Part shown: positions 1 to 13,700 of the stretch, piece by piece
Layout: each line of letters begins with the position of its first letter
Position numbering within the stretch: the first letter of the stretch is position 1
From: Nissolia schottii
Lineage: Eukaryota; Streptophyta; Magnoliopsida; Fabales; Fabaceae
DNA: 64,000 nt
Assembly: GCA_003254905.1 (NCBI GenBank)
Contig: QANU01076963.1
Location: 827,587 to 891,586, forward strand
Direction of reading: 5' to 3'
Position numbers and translations under genes: made by a program
The notes under the pieces: generated by a model
What the model saw: the letters and a program-made list of their open reading frames with translations, nothing else
Told to the model about the DNA's origin: nothing
Databases searched by the model: none

Positions 1-3000
1 CTGCAACATTATTCAGGTTATGACAGAAAGCAAGTATATTTAGTGATTACAACTACGGATCTGAAGAAATACAACAGTCAACCTTTTGGGCTTTTATAGC
101 TTGGATTTCATCTTGCAGTCTCTTTGCTGCTTCATCACTTTTTTGCTTTTGCTTCAGAAGTTGGACTTGGCTCTCTTGCTTCTTCTTCAGATCCAGAATC
201 TTGCATGCAAAGTTTCGAAAATATTTTTGCAATTTAGAATATCTTCCAATTTAAATCTTGCAAATGGAGAAATAACTTTTTAAGAAAAGGAAGTTGGATT
301 ATTCACCTGTGCTTCAAGTGCTTTCAATTTCTGGGCATGGATATCCTCTAATTTCTGTGTTTGTCCATCAGAATTGGCAGCAAGATTTTCAACTTCAGCC
401 AGAAGACAATCTCTCTCTCGCTGCATTCACAATTCAGGTACATAAATGAACATAAACTTTTCTGTAGGGTCAAAATAAATTTGCATAACTTCTACTGAAC
501 CTGCACAGTTCTCTTCTCATCCTCCAGTTCGGTAATCTTCCTTCCAAAGTGCTGCTTGAGTACTTCAGCATCAGATACACCAAAAAGCTTCATCTCAGAC
601 TGTATAGACATCAATCCAGATATGTACATTAACAAAATAAGAGAGAACATATGGATAACACTTCTAAAAGAGACTAATCCTATGTTTTCTATTTCTCAAA
701 TAATACTGGGAGAAAACCACTTTGCTGCTTTAATAAATTCTTTTTGTATTTGATGACTTGCTAATGACTAATTTCCTATGTGATGAATAATCTGTTAATT
801 TTCAGTAGCCTTGAAAACTTACTAGGCTACGTGCATTATAAAGGAAATGGACTCAAGTAAAATGAACCTATTTACTAAGATAAACAAAATGCGATATCAA
901 TAATAGTAATAAATTTGTAAGGTCAATAAAATTATAGACATGATCAAAATAAAGAAAAAAACTATAGACATGGTAATGTTGATTTAAATGTGTTTAATTG
1001 ATGCATAATACAACATGGATGGGTCTAATTATATATATGCACTATAACAACCTCTTTCTGCTCCAAGCGTTTATTCAATTCATGCAATTCTCTATCCATA
1101 CTATTTTGCAGAAGTGTGTGCTCCCACTCTTTGGTTACTTCTTCAATTTCCCTTGATTCACCTGTTAAAATAGGCAACTTGTACCCTGAATATTCCAGTT
1201 CTAGTAACACTTAAGTAGTACCAGAGAAAGGGAAAGACACGGGACTATTTGGGCAAGTGCATGTTTAAAAGTGACATAAATAACATAGTAAATCCACATT
1301 GAATGAGGCTTACCTGCTGTTTCACTCATTGGATAATCATGTGCTATGACAGGTAAGCTCCTCTTTAGGCCATCAGTCTTCACAATGCATGTGCCACCAT
1401 CCTGAAAAGCAACGTTTTAAAGCTTGCATGCATAACCCATCCAGCAAATACCAAGATGAGATGAAAGCCCAAACATTGGCGTCACAATAGTATCTAAGAA
1501 AAACTTTGTTGACTAGAAGAAGAATATCAGCAGAAAATAAGAAGCATACATAAGCATCTTTTTCACATTGTTCTACAACAGAGCATCTACTACGGTACTC
1601 ATGAAGTTCCCGGCAGAGATCCTCATTAGCAGCTTCAAGCCAAGCAATCCTTTCCTTAAGGACCTACAAAATCAGTAGCAAGATTATTATTTTCACAAAC
1701 CATTTCAATGCAGGTAATTAATGAAAATCAAATTATATTAGTTAAGGGTAGGATACTTTTCTTTCAAATAACCAACACAATGATGAGTGTTGATTGGTTT
1801 CCAACCATGCAGCATAAATCTAAAACATTTATCCACTACCACAAACCTATTATAAAAAATATATTTAAGTATTCAATATGTCTGTCTATGAAGATTCAAC
1901 TAACAAAATCCAACTACCTGAACTTCCTCAGAAGAGCCGCCAGCACGAGCACAAAGTTCTGCCTGCAAAAACTCTAGTTGTTGTCGCATTTTTAACATCT
2001 CACTCGACATGGGGTCTCTATTGATCTAAAAAGGTAAAGAAAATTGAGAATCAACAACTAACATGAAAAGTGATCTATATTTTGAAAAATAAAAGATAGG
2101 GAACAAAAAATCATGCAGTTACTTACAACAGGCTTATTTTGGATATTACGTGCACGATTTGCGTACTTCAAAGTGTTAAGGGTTTCCTCCGCATTAATAT
2201 CAGCAGGACTTATGCAGGCTGAAACAGAAATATCATTTTAAAATATTAAGAGAAAACAAAAATTCAAAAACAGCTTGTCTTGAGATGCAATTTTACAGGT
2301 TATGAAATAAACAAGAACACAGAATACAGCATTCTAACGTTGCTATCAACCATAAGTTGCAAACAGTTCAAATACACTAAAAATTACTTTCCAGAGTGGG
2401 AGAAAATATTTGAAATGCAAAATACAGAACACTGAGCTTATGCATTGCTAAGGCATATCTTAGTTTGTTGCTAAGCAAGAGAGACAACCAACCTATCATA
2501 ACAGTTCTGCTGTTACCTCCAAGAGAATCCTGCAAAATTGTTTAACTTTATAAGTATGGAAAATATTATTAAAAAGAAACATGTTAAACTAAAAAGATCA
2601 AATAAAGAAAAATTGTTCACAAAATATTTAAAATACATGTTTCCTCTTTCATATTGTCTTCTTTTATCAGAAACAATTATTTGTTTTCTTCTAGGAAATT
2701 GTAGTGTTCCAGTTCAGAATGATTAAGATCCAGCACAGCTGAGTTGTAGTGATACAAAGGGTGAGCTTCTTATGGACTTATAAATTAGGAATCTTTGAGT
2801 AATTAGAGATACATGTCATACTGATTCTTCTCTACATTAAATGCACTCAACATTGTATTAAAGAGGAGCTACATATGAAGATATCAAACCTGCAAAAGTC
2901 TAGTAAGTTTACTATCCCTATATGGAACATGCATGCCCTCCTTTCGCTTCTTTTCATCACCAAGTGCACTAATAACATTACCAAGTGCCAGAAGACCTTT

Positions 3001-5789
3001 GTTAATGTGAACTCCTGTTTTAAAGAATAAAATACAACTGAATACGTAGTGACAAAAGCATGCTTAAAGGATAAAAGTGAAAAAATGTCATGAACTAACC
3101 TTCTTTAAAACGCAGACCATCAGAACCTGTTCTTTTAGCCCGTTCTGATCCAGCAAGATCTACCAAGTGCAACTTGGCACAAAGATACTCTTCATTCATG
3201 GTATCAGTTAAATTGTCACTATTGAGCTTGCGCATTTGCTCTACTGTAATGGTGAAGATGGCATGCGATCGACTAGTTGGGCACATAATACAAGAAGAAT
3301 AATTAATAGAAGAGAACTCCAGTAGAATTAACAATAACAGGTAAGAGCATTTTGAGGCACAAATATTTAATCCTGAATTGATACCTACAGGTAAATTGGA
3401 GGCACATTCATGGCAAAAATCATTACAAGTGTTTCAAAATTGCAGGCACTCTTGCAGTAAAGATCACTGTATCGATTACTCACTTTTATGACCAAAAATT
3501 CAAAACATTTCATACAGAACTGGATTTAAAGGGAAACAGCCCAAAGCTCAGTCTCATTGTTAGATCCTTAAACTTCCAAAAGAGTAATAAACAAATGATG
3601 CTGAAGGTAAAGTGCATGCAATTTCTTCAGTTAGTTATCGATTTATTATCTGAATTTTGTGTGGCACAGCTCTTGCTCTACTAGTATCTTGTAATCATAG
3701 GTTATCCAAAAATTGTTTATGAATCTGAAAATATGATTAAAACATATTCCACAAATAAAAACAAATTTGTGCAGTTCAAAGAAGAGAAGAAAACTGTATA
3801 ATCAACCTTGATTGGTTATTCATATTGGTGCTCCCAGTTGCTCTGCTCAATGATCCCTGTTCCAGGCAAGCCGCCATTTCTTTTAGGGTTGTAACGCTGA
3901 CTTCAGTAGATCCTGCAAGGGTTATGACACCAGTTGATGTCTCACGAATTTGTATTGGTGGTTTTGCAGGAGAGGTCACTTTTCCTGTATGTCCATTTGC
4001 AGTTTCTGGTTTGCTCATGGAGGAGGGATCCAGCAAGTCTCTTACTTCTTCTTTAAGAATCTTTTCACAATTAAATGCTGTTGTCAGATACATACTCTAA
4101 ACAACTTTGCATATATGAAATCCATTAGTTACATATATTAAAGCACAATCAAGCAACAAAAACCAAAAGTTGCAAGCAATAAAAAACTTATAAACAGACC
4201 TCAATAAAGGAAACATGTAGCCGGAATTCAATCTGATTCTTTAAGGTCCCAATTTTGTTAAATAAAACATTCATAACTTGGGGTACTAGTCCTGTTTGGC
4301 AACCATCTTTCAAGCCAGTTCCCATGGTGTATGTTTTCCCAGAACCTGTCTGCAATGGAGTGGAAGTGTCAAATGGAGAAGAGTTGTAAGTGTAATGGCA
4401 TTTAACTTCGGTCCTTTAGCAGTAACTACAAACTATACCTGACCATATGCGAGAACAGTGGCATTATACCCTTGGAACAAACCATCAACAAGGGGAGCAA
4501 CACATTCTTCGAACATGGCACTCGAGGGAGAACCAGTGCTTCCGTAAACATGATCAAATGTAAAGGAGTGGGCTCCAATTTGTACCTGTATTATAGCAAA
4601 GATTATTATATGACTCCCCACCCAAATTTTCTGCCACTTATGGGGTGATATTTTCAGATGCAGGTGTCCATAGACTCGAAATAAATGGTATACGATTGGC
4701 ATCCATGCCCAATGCACAAGCAAGTTAGTTGAAAAAATATAGTGAATGCTTACTCACTTTGAATATAAGAGTCGCTAACAGAGTAACAAGTTTCAATTGG
4801 GCTTGGAATGCACATGCAGAAATGTTCAGTGTGAAGAAGAAGCAACTATATATCCAAAAAAAGAGAGGAAGAAACTACGACCTCTATTATTATGTAAAAG
4901 AAATCCGCTGGTACTTTCTGACCAGATACAGCAGTGAAATTTTGACATGATTAGAAATTGAAAAACACAAAAGGAAAAAGGACAACATGGCAAGCTACTC
5001 TCATTTATTTAGACTCGCCGGTCATCTTGTTCAATTACTGTGCATAAGCAATTTCCAAATAAAATAATTCATTTCATTTATAAATGAGTTCCAGGATTGA
5101 AAAATGATATTAAGGATTCAAACAATTTACAAATCAAATTAAGGGCAAGATTCTACGATTGACGAGTTATTGCCAAAGGATTTGTAAGTATTTTTATAAT
5201 CAGTTTTTTGTTCCCTTTCAATTTTAAAGTTGAACCGTTCAAAACACTGCTTTACTTACGAGCAAAGATCCTTTCCTAGCAGACAAAAACCGAAATCGCA
5301 AAACTGGATAAAAGCCCTCCTCCCCTCCCCATACCGAAAATGTAGTCTCCAAAACCAACGAACCCCCAATTTCCCCAAAATAACTTTTCAGGAACTTACG
5401 ATACATCCCGATAATGGAACAAAGTCAAATATACCAATTAGGCAATTATCAGATCAAAAGCGTGGTTCCAAAATCCGCAGTCTCAGAAGACGCATCTTCT
5501 GTTACGTAAGAAAATTCGGATCCTGATCTCCCAAAACTACATGCCAAAAGGGGAAGCATAATAAAAATGCAAGACCGACACCCAGCGGAGAGTCAACGTT
5601 TTTTTTCAGTTTTCACGTTTCGATTAGTGAAAAAAATGACATCGCCATTGGTGAGAGAGTGAGTGGCACCTGAGGCTTCCCGGCGACGACGGTGACGCAG
5701 TCTTTGCAGCCTTGAAGCTTCTCGTCGGCGATGAGTGGCCGTACATGAACCGCGACCTTAACGCAACAATCTTCTCCTGCTTCCATCAT
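1..5789 (-). CDS. FRA1: Kinesin-4 motor protein (KIN-4A/FRA1-like), 5' portion
   Basis: Processive microtubule motor of the KIN-4 family; in plants this family acts at cortical microtubules in cell-wall deposition (family knowledge). Fifteen exons chain in frame through GT-AG junctions: 5670-5789, 4439-4585, 4200-4349, 3807-4060, 3100-3272, 2890-3014, 2493-2529, 2127-2218, 1918-2025, 1550-1663, 1314-1401, 1052-1161, 501-599, 307-420, 83-199, giving 616 codons. P-loop GQTGSGKT is at residues 88-95, switch I NNQSSRSHA at about 219-228, switch II DLAGSE at 262-267, then [18 protein letters not shown] and a neck region, followed by a charged coiled coil rich in K, E and Q. Start: tandem ATGs at 5789 and 5786, followed by EAGEDCC and VAVHVRPL. 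Position 1 is the G of a splice acceptor (TTGCAG), so the next exon starts just outside the window. Full-length relatives have about 1,030 residues, so roughly 40% is missing. No break is seen. Match to FRA1 is from memory of the family; KIN-4C is the alternative. Confidence 0.93.
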
Positions 5790-5805
5790 CAGCTAAGAAA
5801 AGAGA

Positions 5806-5848
<43 letters not shown>

Positions 5849-8720
5849 AATCAGAGTCACAAGGAGCTCCAGTTCCCCCAACTCTAGCAATGTATCTGAG
5901 TGAGAACCAAAAAACGATCAATTCGCTTTGACAATAAAGTGAAGAGAGAGAGGAGGGGGGGGTTTCTCCGACAGTGGTAGAGAGAGAAAGTAATATAGTT
6001 ATTAGTGAGTAGTGTAGTGAGGGAAGAGAGACAGTGGGGGAAAAGGGTAGTTGTGGAAACTAGGGGATCTGATAAGCAAGCTGCGCCAGGTAACTGTATG
6101 GACAACAACCACTATCATTTTCCCGTCACCTTCACTGCATTCTCATTCTATACACTGGTTAGCGTGCTTTCGACCTTTTCTCGCTGCCTTTCCCATTTTG
6201 CCCCCCTTTCTTCCTTTCCCAACGGTTCTGTGGACCTGTGGTTCTTCTAGGGCCTTTATAACCAACCCCATTTACTGTTTTGCCCCCCGGCCTCGTTTGC
6301 TTAATAATAGTACTTTTCGAAGGATTCCTTTAATTTATTTCTTTTTAGTTTCTAAAGATTGAAATTTGAAAAGGAAAATATAATAGCAGTAGATCTATGT
6401 TTGGGATTTTGAAAGAGGCGCAATTACTTTCACCTAATTTGTGTCCGAATAATTAACAATTAAAGGAGGGAAGAGGAATGGAGAATTAAGGAGAGGTTGA
6501 AAGAAGAGCAAGTCATAGAGAATGGAATGGAATGGAACAAAAACATAACGTAATCTAGATCTGATGCAGATTTGAGAACAAAGGAAGGAAAGAAAAGAAA
6601 AAGGGGAATTCCACAACGCACAAAGCCACGTGACGCGGAACCAGATACACCATTATGGGGGGGAGCTTTTGCGGTGCACCGTCATCATCACTGACGTCCA
6701 CATTTCACAGGTGCCATAGTATTATGCTCGTTCCTCCGTTTCTGTCACTTACCCTTTGCATGTACTGCATATTTATCGTGCCACACATTTTATCTTTTAT
6801 ACTGTGACTTCTATTTTTTGCTTTGTTTTTCGTTAATGAATTCATTATTCATTAGCCCCCCTCTTGTCTTATTATTCCTTAATAATCCATTCTATATATC
6901 TCAAAGATTTTGCCTAAAAACTGTTTCAGGCACATGCAAACAGTATGATACATTTGAGTCAACTCATTTAGCCAAGTTTAGACGATCTTTAAAAAATTTA
7001 TTGAAAAAAAATTAAAACAATAGAAAGAAAGTAGGTAGGGGAGGTAAAAATAACAGAAGTATAAGCATAAAGGAGGGAGTAGGGGAGTATAGGGTGGCTT
7101 GGGTTTGGGTGTAACATAACGTTAGCACTTAGCAGCAATGGCAAATACAATGGAAAGGAAAAAGGGAAGAAGGAAGACCTACCTATTGGACACATCCAGC
7201 TGGGCTGGACTCTTCACTCACATGGTGCTTTTCTGGTGGGGCCCATGGGCTCGCTTGGTCAGATTGTGATGGTCCCCACAATCTGTGGCAATGGCAGCTC
7301 ATAAATTCATCTTTGTATTATGCTACTTTAAGCATGGTATCACTTCTTCCCCTGTCAGTGTGAACCGTCCTAGACTCTCTCTGTATGCGTAATGCATCTA
7401 CGACTACCTGTAAAAACCAGCTTATTATTTCTTATTTTCATCCTAGTCATGTCAATTTTTTTACCTTTCATTTTTCGAACAAAATCCAAAGATTATTTAA
7501 TAAACTGCATAAAAATCCCAACGGTCGTGCGCAGGTCAAATAACAAAATCTGAGAAAAATAAAATTTTAAAGACTTAACTCATAAATTTAAATATAAATT
7601 CAAAAATTTTAATAGGGAATATTTTATATTTTATCTTTTATTTTATTTTTTAAAATATTAAATATCATTCATTAAGATGTATAAATTAATATTTAAACTC
7701 ATAAATTAAATTTTAAAACATTACTCTTATGAGCAGACTTGGTCTTAAGTGTATGTCACTATTATTATTTAAAAAAAAATTGTATGGGCACTTGCCTCAA
7801 AAATTTTATATGCATACATAAAAATAATAAGACCCAGAAACATATAAACCTATTTTTAGTATATTTGTGAGATTAATATTTTTTGTGTGAGACTAAATAA
7901 AAATTATTAACCACATATTTATCCAATTTATCTAAGAATTTCTCCTTATTTTTATTTTCTTTTTTTCTTGGGCAGTACGTCGCTTTTATTTGTACGCATC
8001 AGTGCATCACCCCCATTAACATCCTCTCTCTCTCTCTCTCATTATTAGGAAACTACTTTTCATTACGCTCTTTATACTCACGTGATCTTGATTCTTAACA
8101 AGCGGAAATATACACAAACTCCATTCAGCAACTGTATTTGACCGTGTGATCCGGATATTATTTATTTATTATGCGACCCAGATATTATTAGAAAAGTACC
8201 ATAATTGTACAGATAAATATTATTACGAGTATCATTTTTATACACTAGATATTTGTTATATATTTTTATAGATTACGTGTCTTCTTTTTTTTTTCTAAGC
8301 AGAGAATAATGCTTTAGTCTATGATCTTCAATTTGAGATAACTCACAACTTAAAAGTTAAAAAATAAGTGGTCATAAGCATATTTACTACATGCATTCTT
8401 CATGATCACAAGCATATTTATCTCTCAATTATCAATGCAAGTATTATCTTATATACTCCTTACCTTCCCTTAAGAAATAAATTATTGCGTGATCCTTAAA
8501 TATATTTAATGTTTATTTTATAAATATTATTCATTTTAATTTGTAATATTTAAAATATATAAATAAAAAAATTCAATAACTAATAATGTTGATAGAAACA
8601 CACATTAAATATGGTATAATTAAAACATACAACAATTTATCCTACCAAGGAGCCTGAAAGACTAGAAGAACCAAATCCACCACACCTAAACGATCTAGTA
8701 TAAAAATTTAGAATGTTTTT
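5790..8720. other. Kinesin upstream region, otherwise intergenic
   Basis: Promoter and leader of the minus-strand kinesin gene lie next to 5790, with GA-rich blocks to about 6040. Farther out the sequence becomes very AT-rich from about 7500. Short open frames here have no recognisable domain. A short CT run lies at about 8023-8040. No gene supported. Confidence 0.6.
5811..5848. repeat. (AG)n microsatellite in kinesin 5' leader
   Basis: About 19 AG units begin 22 bases upstream of the kinesin start codon. On the transcribed strand this is a CT-rich tract, common in plant 5' untranslated regions. Probably within the leader, but the transcription start is not visible. Confidence 0.9.
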
Positions 8721-8991
8721 GGTGCCTATAAATACAATGAATCTCAATTTTTAATCTTTATAAACTTTTTGTTTGATTTTGATCCAAACATTTTTAGAAG
8801 TTTTTGATTTTAGTTTTATCATTATTTTGTTTGACTTATGGTTATTTCAAGTTTTCAAAAATTTATGATAATTTGCTTTAACTCGTTTTGAACAGTCCTA
8901 AAACCAAATCAGTACAATTTTTCAAGGACTAAGAACTAAATGCTTTTGAAAATATTTGAACCTAAACTAAACAACAAAATTTATAGGTACC
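8721..8991. mobile_element. Candidate MITE with 13-base inverted termini
   Basis: GGTGCCTATAAAT (8721-8733) and ATTTATAGGTACC (8979-8991) are inverted with one mismatch and enclose 245 AT-rich bases with no coding potential. No target-site duplication is clear, so superfamily is not assigned. Confidence 0.4.
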
Positions 8992-9909
8992 ATTTTTTTA
9001 ATAAAAAAATACTATTATTTTTTAAATTAAAATCAAACCAAAGTTTTAATAAGGACCAAAACCACAATCAACTATATGTCTATATTTATATAGAGACCAA
9101 AACATACTTAAACCAATAAAAAATTTATGTGAAAATATAAATTTATTTATACAATCCATCTTATAATGGAGGGTGTTAGTGCTCATCACATGTTTGCGGC
9201 TATCACCTTCGACATCATGTATATGTTGTAGTGGGGCGTAGGATTAGGTAGTTTTGTTGGAGCATGCTTTCTGCGAGTCAAATTTTTGTGCCGACTAATT
9301 TGCTAAGGATGGAATGATGGAAACACAAGTGCTTAAGATCTGAGATTTTTCTTACAGAAAATTTGGTGCGAGGAACCAATATTTATTAAATAATTTTATA
9401 CATTTTTTATTTTGCCAAAAGTAATATGTATATTCTAACATTTTGCAAAACAAGAATAATTTTTACTATTCAATACAAATTTAATTAAGAGTCACAATAT
9501 GCATAGTGAACATTTTACCCATAAAACTCAAAAGACACACATTTCTTATTAAATTTGTACTTAAAGTAACAATTATTTCTTTTTGTTAGTATTATAATGT
9601 AAGTATCAAAATATTAGGGAGAGATCAAATATGTATGGGTCTACCATTATTTCTTTTTTAGTAGTGTAAATGTCAATAAAAGAATTAAAAACAAGATAAA
9701 GAATAAAAATATATATATAATTTCTTTTGAAAAAAAAATGGGGGAGCATTGCTCCCCTTGCCTTAAGGACGAGCTACCCCTAACTCCTTCACCTCAGCTT
9801 CCATTATTGTTGATAGGAGATTCTTCTGGGACTAGTTTTGTTAGTGTATACATAGTTGGTGGATTTTTTACAAATAAAATGGATTCAAGGAATTAGAAAA
9901 ACCAAAATA
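8992..9909. other. Intergenic, no gene seen
   Basis: AT-rich spacer between the candidate MITE and the left terminus of the MULE. A less AT-rich patch at about 9165-9360 has only short open frames that I do not recognise. Confidence 0.5.
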
Positions 9910-9946
9910 GGGGTCGTTTTTTAAATTTACAAATGTATGGTTTTGT
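9910..9946 (+). repeat. MULE left terminal inverted repeat
   Basis: Begins GGGGTCG and contains TTTACAAATGTATGG; pairs with 18477-18511 on the opposite strand. Confidence 0.65.
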
Positions 9947-9970
9947 AAACTTGAAATCAAAAAAGTGTGT

Positions 9971-10155
9971 ACCGATTTTAGGAGAAGGGGACAAAGACGC
10001 GGGAGGGGGCAGGGGACAATGGCGCAAGAGGTGGCAGCAGAGCCTGAAATCAGAGTCAGGCATACCAATTTTAGGTCCTCTCTGACCGTGCCATTTGCTT
10101 TTCTCGGTGTGACCTGATAGTGCCTGAAATTGGCAGAGGGCATGCCGATTTCAGG
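9971..10155. repeat. Subterminal motif cluster, left end of MULE
   Basis: Five related motifs of the type ACCGATTT(C/T)AGG or its complement: 9971-9982, 10043-10052, 10064-10075, 10123-10133 and 10144-10155. Similar motifs recur at the right end. Such arrays are typical of transposase binding regions (inference). Confidence 0.6.
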
Positions 10156-10429
10156 TCTTTGACTTGAAGACCGATCTTTTCCTCCTTCTCCCTCAGCTAT
10201 ATAACATTCACTCTTCTTCCTCTATCTTTCACTGTATTTTAATTCCCTCTTTTCTCTTCTTCACAAATTTTCACTTAGTAGATTTTATAAAAATATACTA
10301 TTATTGTGGAGTATAGTGGGAAAAAAAATATAAGTAAATATACTAAGAGGTCATGTAGACAAGACTGTGATTTCTGTTGATCATATATCTGAAGTAATTA
10401 TGTAGAATAATGCGGTATGTTGATAAATA

Positions 10430-10430
<1 letters not shown>

Positions 10431-10470
<40 letters not shown>
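10431..10470. repeat. (ATT)n microsatellite
   Basis: About 13 ATT units between the left MULE terminus and the PMD pseudogene. Open frames over it encode only isoleucine runs. Confidence 0.9.
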
Positions 10471-10474
<4 letters not shown>

Positions 10475-10713
10475 TTCACTTAATTCATATATTATTTGTA
10501 ATTGTGTTGTTAAAGAGTGAGACACAGAGTATGCTCTACACTTGCCTTACTTTGAGAACCTGTGTACAAAAAACGTGAGCTCGCTTTGATTTCAAAAAAA
10601 TCTGTTGATGAGTATTTGTTGTTAAATTATTATTTTTATCTATGCTCTACAACATATTTTTTGCTTATTCATAATTTTATTATTATAGGGTGCGTGAAAT
10701 TTAAGAAGTAGAC

Positions 10714-13700
10714 ATGGAAACATTGAGCCACCTAATCCCATGATACGACACTACCTAGCAAATGCTACTTTGTATGAGGTGGTTACAATGCTTGTTTTGC
10801 AAATCAACCATAACCTTATTGATGCATTTGTCGAGCGTTGGAAACCAAAGACACGCATTTAATCTTCCTCATGATGAGTGTGTCGTAATATTAGAAGATG
10901 TGACAATGTTACTGGGGGTTCGGTGTGAAGCCCTACCTGTGACAAGACATGACACAATATTCTTGGGAGCAAACTTCAAAGATTTGTGTCATGAACTACT
11001 TAGGCTAGTTTCTAACCCTCATGATATGACAGGATCATTCATATCTACGGTGTGGTTGCGTGACAATTTTGTTGCTGAAATTCGCGCTGGTTTTGACGAG
11101 CATGGCATGCAGCAAATACTAGAGTGGCATGCTCGTGGATATATGTTGCGGTTGTTTGCAGATATTTTGTTTTGCGACAAGCACGGGAATTGGGTTCATT
11201 TGAAGTACTTGGCGTTATTTCCTAATTTGAACATAATCGAGTTGTATAGCTAGGATCAGTTGTCCTGGCTATACTTGACAGGTCATTATGTTGTGCTACG
11301 CGCTTGAGATGTGTAGGAATCTGTGGTTGTGTGGTGCTCTTCCAGACGTGGGCATTTTATAGATTTTCAGTACTACCTCCCACTCCACATGACCTAGACC
11401 ATTACCCATTTCCCCTTACGTTGCGGTAATTATTTTTTGTGTCTTCAATTTAATAATCAAATAATTTATTGTTTGTTGACTTTTATAATACATTTTTTTT
11501 ATTTGTTAACTCAAATAATATATGAATTTTAAAATGGTCAGCATACACATATACTCGTCGTAGTCATCCCACTACGCTATTAGAAGTGAGAAACCACCTT
11601 GAACATGTGCGACCATACGAGTTATGCATTAATTAAAATTTGTATATATTTTATATTACGCATTGATAATATTTGTATCTAAATTAGTCTTTTTATGCAA
11701 TTTATTTGGAAATCATATCGACATCCAACAATTAACGTTGTCATTCCAATAGCAGTGAAGAATATGAGATATACATGGTCAGTAGTCTGCCTGCTCACTT
11801 GTTTTGAGATAGTCAAGTGGCATGTGGGTGACCACATTATGCGATAATTCGGGTTGGTTCAGAAGTTGTTCGTTGGACCTAGCAGTAGTGTCATGGGGAA
11901 TGCTCATGATCGAGATCTGAGGGGGAATCAAGTGGCCCTAGCATGATTAATTAGATGCAAAGACATGAACAATGGATTCAATGGTGGATGAATTGCGTTC
12001 CACTGGAGGGTGAACAAGTTATTTCTTACAAGCCTTTAGAGGACTATTGGCAACGGTACAGGCACAATGGCTGACGTTTTTTGTTGAAGAAATATCATAC
12101 TGAAGATTTGCCTAAGGTTTGGTAGACCTATTTTCCATCGCCTCCTCATGGTTACGCGACCCCATCACAGGATTTCTTTGGCCATGCCCCACCTCATAAT
12201 GTCTTTGGTCATGTCCCATAGCAGAATTTCTTTAGTCATGCCTTTCCTCATGCGCTCCCATGGCACAATTCTTTGACCATGCTGCCCTGCAGGATTTCTT
12301 CAATCCTCAGTCTCAGCAACCGCCTGAAGTGTTGGGTTGAGCTCCCTTCCTATGTGGAGAAAGACCCAATATTTACAAACCCACTATTCTCACTTAATAG
12401 TGGAGAGGGGTCAGTTTTTAGGATTAAGAGAGAGAGTTGAGAAAACACAAGAAAGGATAGAAAATAAGGAGAAGAGAAAAGAAAACGTTTTTCACGTTTT
12501 TTGTCAGCGCAACAATTTTTTATCCGCCGCCACCGCTTCGTTCACCATTGGATCGGGCTGAAACTTTTACAGCAGGTTTGGAACACGTGATACTTCAATC
12601 TGGACGGTAGGATCGTCGATAAGTTGCCTGAGAAGTGATAAATTGGCCGGGCACAGTAACAGCGAATTTGGGATTTTCTGGTTTCTCTTATTCTCTATTT
12701 CATCATTCTTGCCTTGTTCCTTTGGCTGATTATTGAGCACGATTTGTGCTGTGATTGAGACTCTCTTGTACCCTTATTTTGATCATAGTGGAGCTTGATT
12801 GACTGGCTTGTGCCCGTGGTTTTTTACTTCTCCCATTGAGAAGGTTTTCCACGTTAAAATTACCGTGCCTTTCTTTTGTGTGTTTTTGTTGCTGCCATTA
12901 TTTGTTATTGCTCCTCATAGATTCTTGCAAGTTGGGGAAATTATTATCCGCTGCATATAGCTTTGGTTGAGTTGTTGATTTATTGTGTTGAATTTCCCAT
13001 CATGAAGAAGTTTATATCCCAAAGCCGACCACCTCTTACCATAGTGTCAATACTCATGTTTCGAATTGTTTAGGCGAATAATATGGTGATATGTCGTCAT
13101 CGAATATTGAACAACAACTGCAACAAATTGATAAAAACTATGTGTTGTTTGCACCTAGGTCGTCGATGTCTAGTTGTCCTCATCCTAAAGCTCATGTTGA
13201 ACCTCCGTATAGACGTTCATTCAAGGTAGGATCTTCACACGCTGGTAAAGGATCTTCTCAATCACATGCATCTGGTAGAAGGTCCTTTCATGTAGGATCT
13301 TTTTCAAGATCTGTTGAGTTACATTAACAATCCCTAAGAAGATCTGTTGATGTTCGTAGAGGTTGTTCTAAAACCCCAACTTCGACATTACCTTTTGATC
13401 TGAACGAGCAACCTGAAGAAGATGTCGATATGGTAGAACAGCCGATAAATGATAGAGTGAGGTCAACTTCTACACCACATTCACCTAATAGTGGTCGAAG
13501 GGGGAACATATTGACAAATATGGTGAGGCTAGTGTAGAGAGGGTGGAGGTGGAGGCCCCGTAATAGGTGAAGGTTAAGTGCATGTACCGTCGAGATATGA
13601 ACTCCAAGATGGTGGGACAATATGGGCACCTGATACATACACGTCGTCAAAGGCTTTGACAGAAACTAACCAGGATCCAACAGAAACTGACCATCCATAG
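10714..13700 (+). pseudogene. Plant mobile domain (PMD, MAIN-like) protein carried by MULE, broken
   Basis: PMD (aminotransferase-like, PF10536) proteins occur as host genes such as MAIN/MAIL1 and as MULE passengers. Recognisable blocks in order are ANATLYEVV, DAFVERWKPKT, then after a frameshift near 10855 FNLPHDECVVILEDV, GVRCEALPVT, HARGYMLRLFADILF and WVHLKYLALF. A second frameshift near 11250 leads to GSVVLAILDRSLCCATR and LFQTWAFYRF. Further blocks include RSHPTTLLEVRNHLEHVRPY (about 11570-11625) and IWKSYRHPT (about 11706), then a Q/P-rich tail. The tail is split by a solo LTR and resumes at 13008, ending QDPTETDHP-stop at 13698-13700. The start is uncertain. It faces the MURA gene, with stop codons 97 bases apart. 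Non-functional as read. Confidence 0.75.
12330..13002. mobile_element. Solo LTR of an LTR retrotransposon
   Basis: A 673-base segment starts TGTTGGG and ends CCCATCA (imperfect inverted termini with TG...CA ends). It is flanked by perfect 5-base target duplications TGAAG at 12325-12329 and 13003-13007. Removing it and one TGAAG rejoins the PMD tail. No internal retrotransposon domain is present, so it is a solo LTR left by recombination between LTRs. Orientation is not determined. Confidence 0.85.

Noticed and set aside
10343..10525. Minus-strand frame with an isoleucine run
   Set aside because: Produced by the (ATT)n repeat.
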